From an uncultured Ruminococcus sp. (GTDB taxonomy: Bacteria; Bacillota; Clostridia; Oscillospirales; Ruminococcaceae), in the NCBI GenBank assembly GCA_910584195.1, contig CAJTYV010000080.1, forward strand, positions 1 through 6,507: DNA of 6,507 bases. Direction: 5' to 3'. Shown piece by piece: positions 6,046-6,507 of the stretch. The position numbers and the translations under genes were made by a program. The notes under the pieces are model-generated. The model was not told the origin of the DNA. It was given only the letters and a program-made list of their open reading frames with translations, and made no database searches. Each line of letters begins with the position of its first letter. Position 1 is the first letter of the stretch.

Positions 6046-6337
6046 ATCTAAACTTTTGGATTTCTACACCAATCCAAACTTAGAAGAAATCCAAACTTTC
6101 CTCTGTAAATCCTTTATTCAAGGCATTTTCTGATATAAAAGTTTGGATTTTGTTTTGTACTTCTCTTGTCAGAAATGAGAATAAATTGATTGAAACAGAG
6201 CTAAATAGCAATGTTTTACGCATTTTGTCATAATTGGAGTATTGTACTTTGTGAAACGAAATCCAAACTTTTTCCGGCAAGAATCCCCAATTATCAAGCT
6301 GTTTTCAGAAAAGTTTGGATTTTATATAAGTTTGGAT
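6046..6337. repeat. Mirror-symmetric array of ATCCAAACTT decamers
   Basis: Exact ATCCAAACTT copies point right at 6072-6081, 6089-6098 and 6261-6270. They point left (AAGTTTGGAT) at 6139-6148, 6311-6320 and 6328-6337. A near-copy, ATCTAAACTT, is at 6046-6055. The six exact copies form three pairs with one common centre at 6204.5: outer steps are 17 bp on both sides, and the 40-bp gaps to the inner copies are equal. The gap sequences themselves show little similarity. Conserved sites at conserved spacing in unlike DNA point to protein-binding sites, as in transposon ends or replication/partition regions. Which protein binds is unknown. Confidence 0.85.
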
Positions 6338-6376
6338 TTGTGCGTAATGTGCATAACTTGCTGTCTTATGGAGTTG

Positions 6377-6449
6377 TGGGAAAGTCTGTTTGCAGAATGT
6401 GGGAAAGTTGCCCTTTAGCTTTTCCATGTTCTGTGAATGGACTTTTCCA
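6377..6449. repeat. Symmetric array of four TGGRAAAG octamers
   Basis: TGGGAAAG occurs at 6377-6384 and 6400-6407. The inverse of TGGAAAAG occurs at 6419-6426 and 6442-6449 as CTTTTCCA. Both steps are 23 bp, and the inner and outer pairs share the same dyad centre at 6413. The outer pair extends to 10 bp (TGGGAAAGTC against GACTTTTCCA). A 23-bp step is about two helical turns, so all four sites face one side of the DNA. This fits an operator or a recombination/replication site. Confidence 0.7.
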
Positions 6450-6507
6450 TGACGTACATGAGCATTTATTTACGTATTATCATTTAACTTGGCATATACA
6501 TATGTAT

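Larger units (their letters stand above)
5940..6507. other. Non-coding right flank with repeat arrays
   Basis: No convincing gene is present in these 568 bases. The one longer frame (minus strand 6080-6280) would need TTG, has no ribosome site and is largely built from the decamer repeats. Besides the two arrays listed separately there is TGTGGGAAAAT (6037-6047), a third copy of the TGTGGGAAAG motif found at 6375 and 6398. It directly abuts an ATCTAAACTT decamer (6046-6055). The last 12 bases (6496-6507) form the perfect palindrome ATACATATGTAT. Confidence 0.6.

Noticed and set aside
6080..6280. Open frame of 66 codons, minus strand
   Set aside because: It needs a TTG start, has no ribosome site, and its ends (KVWISF, ESLDFF) are translations of the decamer repeats. 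It is better explained by the non-coding array.
6046..6337. CRISPR array
   Set aside because: The repeats are only 10 bp, occur in both orientations, and are spaced unevenly but symmetrically. There are no cas genes.

Overview
The window looks like a piece of a low- to mid-GC Clostridia chromosome or integrated element, of the gut Lachnospiraceae/Oscillospiraceae type. The reasons are the strong GGAGG ribosome binding sites, AT-rich consensus promoters, the kind of two-component/ABC proteins present, and scars of several mobile elements. All intact genes lie on the minus strand. I did not recognise any gene well enough to give a symbol.

Layout, left to right. (1) 1-307 is the 5' part of an OmpR-type response regulator running off the left edge, with its own near-consensus promoter (370-398). 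(2) 420-579 is a 144-bp miniature inverted-repeat element (428-571) with 14-bp perfect inverted ends, flanked by the 8-bp duplication AAAATCTA. It interrupted one copy of a decamer repeat, ATCYAAACTT. (3) 602-990 is a gene-poor stretch with a minus-strand terminator hairpin (713-746) and the C-terminal remnant of an IS91-family transposase (772-969, plus strand). (4) 991-1830 is an XRE/TPR regulator. (5) 1859-2180 is a decayed GNAT acetyltransferase. (6) 2255-5884 is a compact module in transcription order: small HTH protein, response regulator, ABC ATPase, ABC-2 permease, histidine kinase. (7) 5940-6507 has no convincing gene but holds two symmetric repeat arrays.

The module in (6) resembles the sensor-regulator plus BcrA-like ABC transporter sets that Firmicutes use against bacitracin, lantibiotics and other cationic peptides. 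The HTH protein and regulator share one promoter (5911-5939) and overlap by 4 nt. The transporter and kinase genes have a second promoter with an extended -10 (4963-4971). Four direct repeats of CTYAAC at 11-12-bp steps lie next to it and are the likely binding sites of the regulator. The kinase is thus probably induced together with the transporter it controls.

The most unusual part is the repeat architecture at the borders of the cargo. The decamer ATCCAAACTT occurs six times between 6072 and 6337, and the copies are placed in exact mirror symmetry about position 6204.5. The DNA between the copies is not conserved. A pair with the same 17-bp step lies at 575-601, on the other side of the cargo. 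A second mirror-symmetric array of TGGRAAAG octamers is centred at 6413. Both look like binding-site arrays of unknown proteins, possibly the recognition ends of a mobile element.
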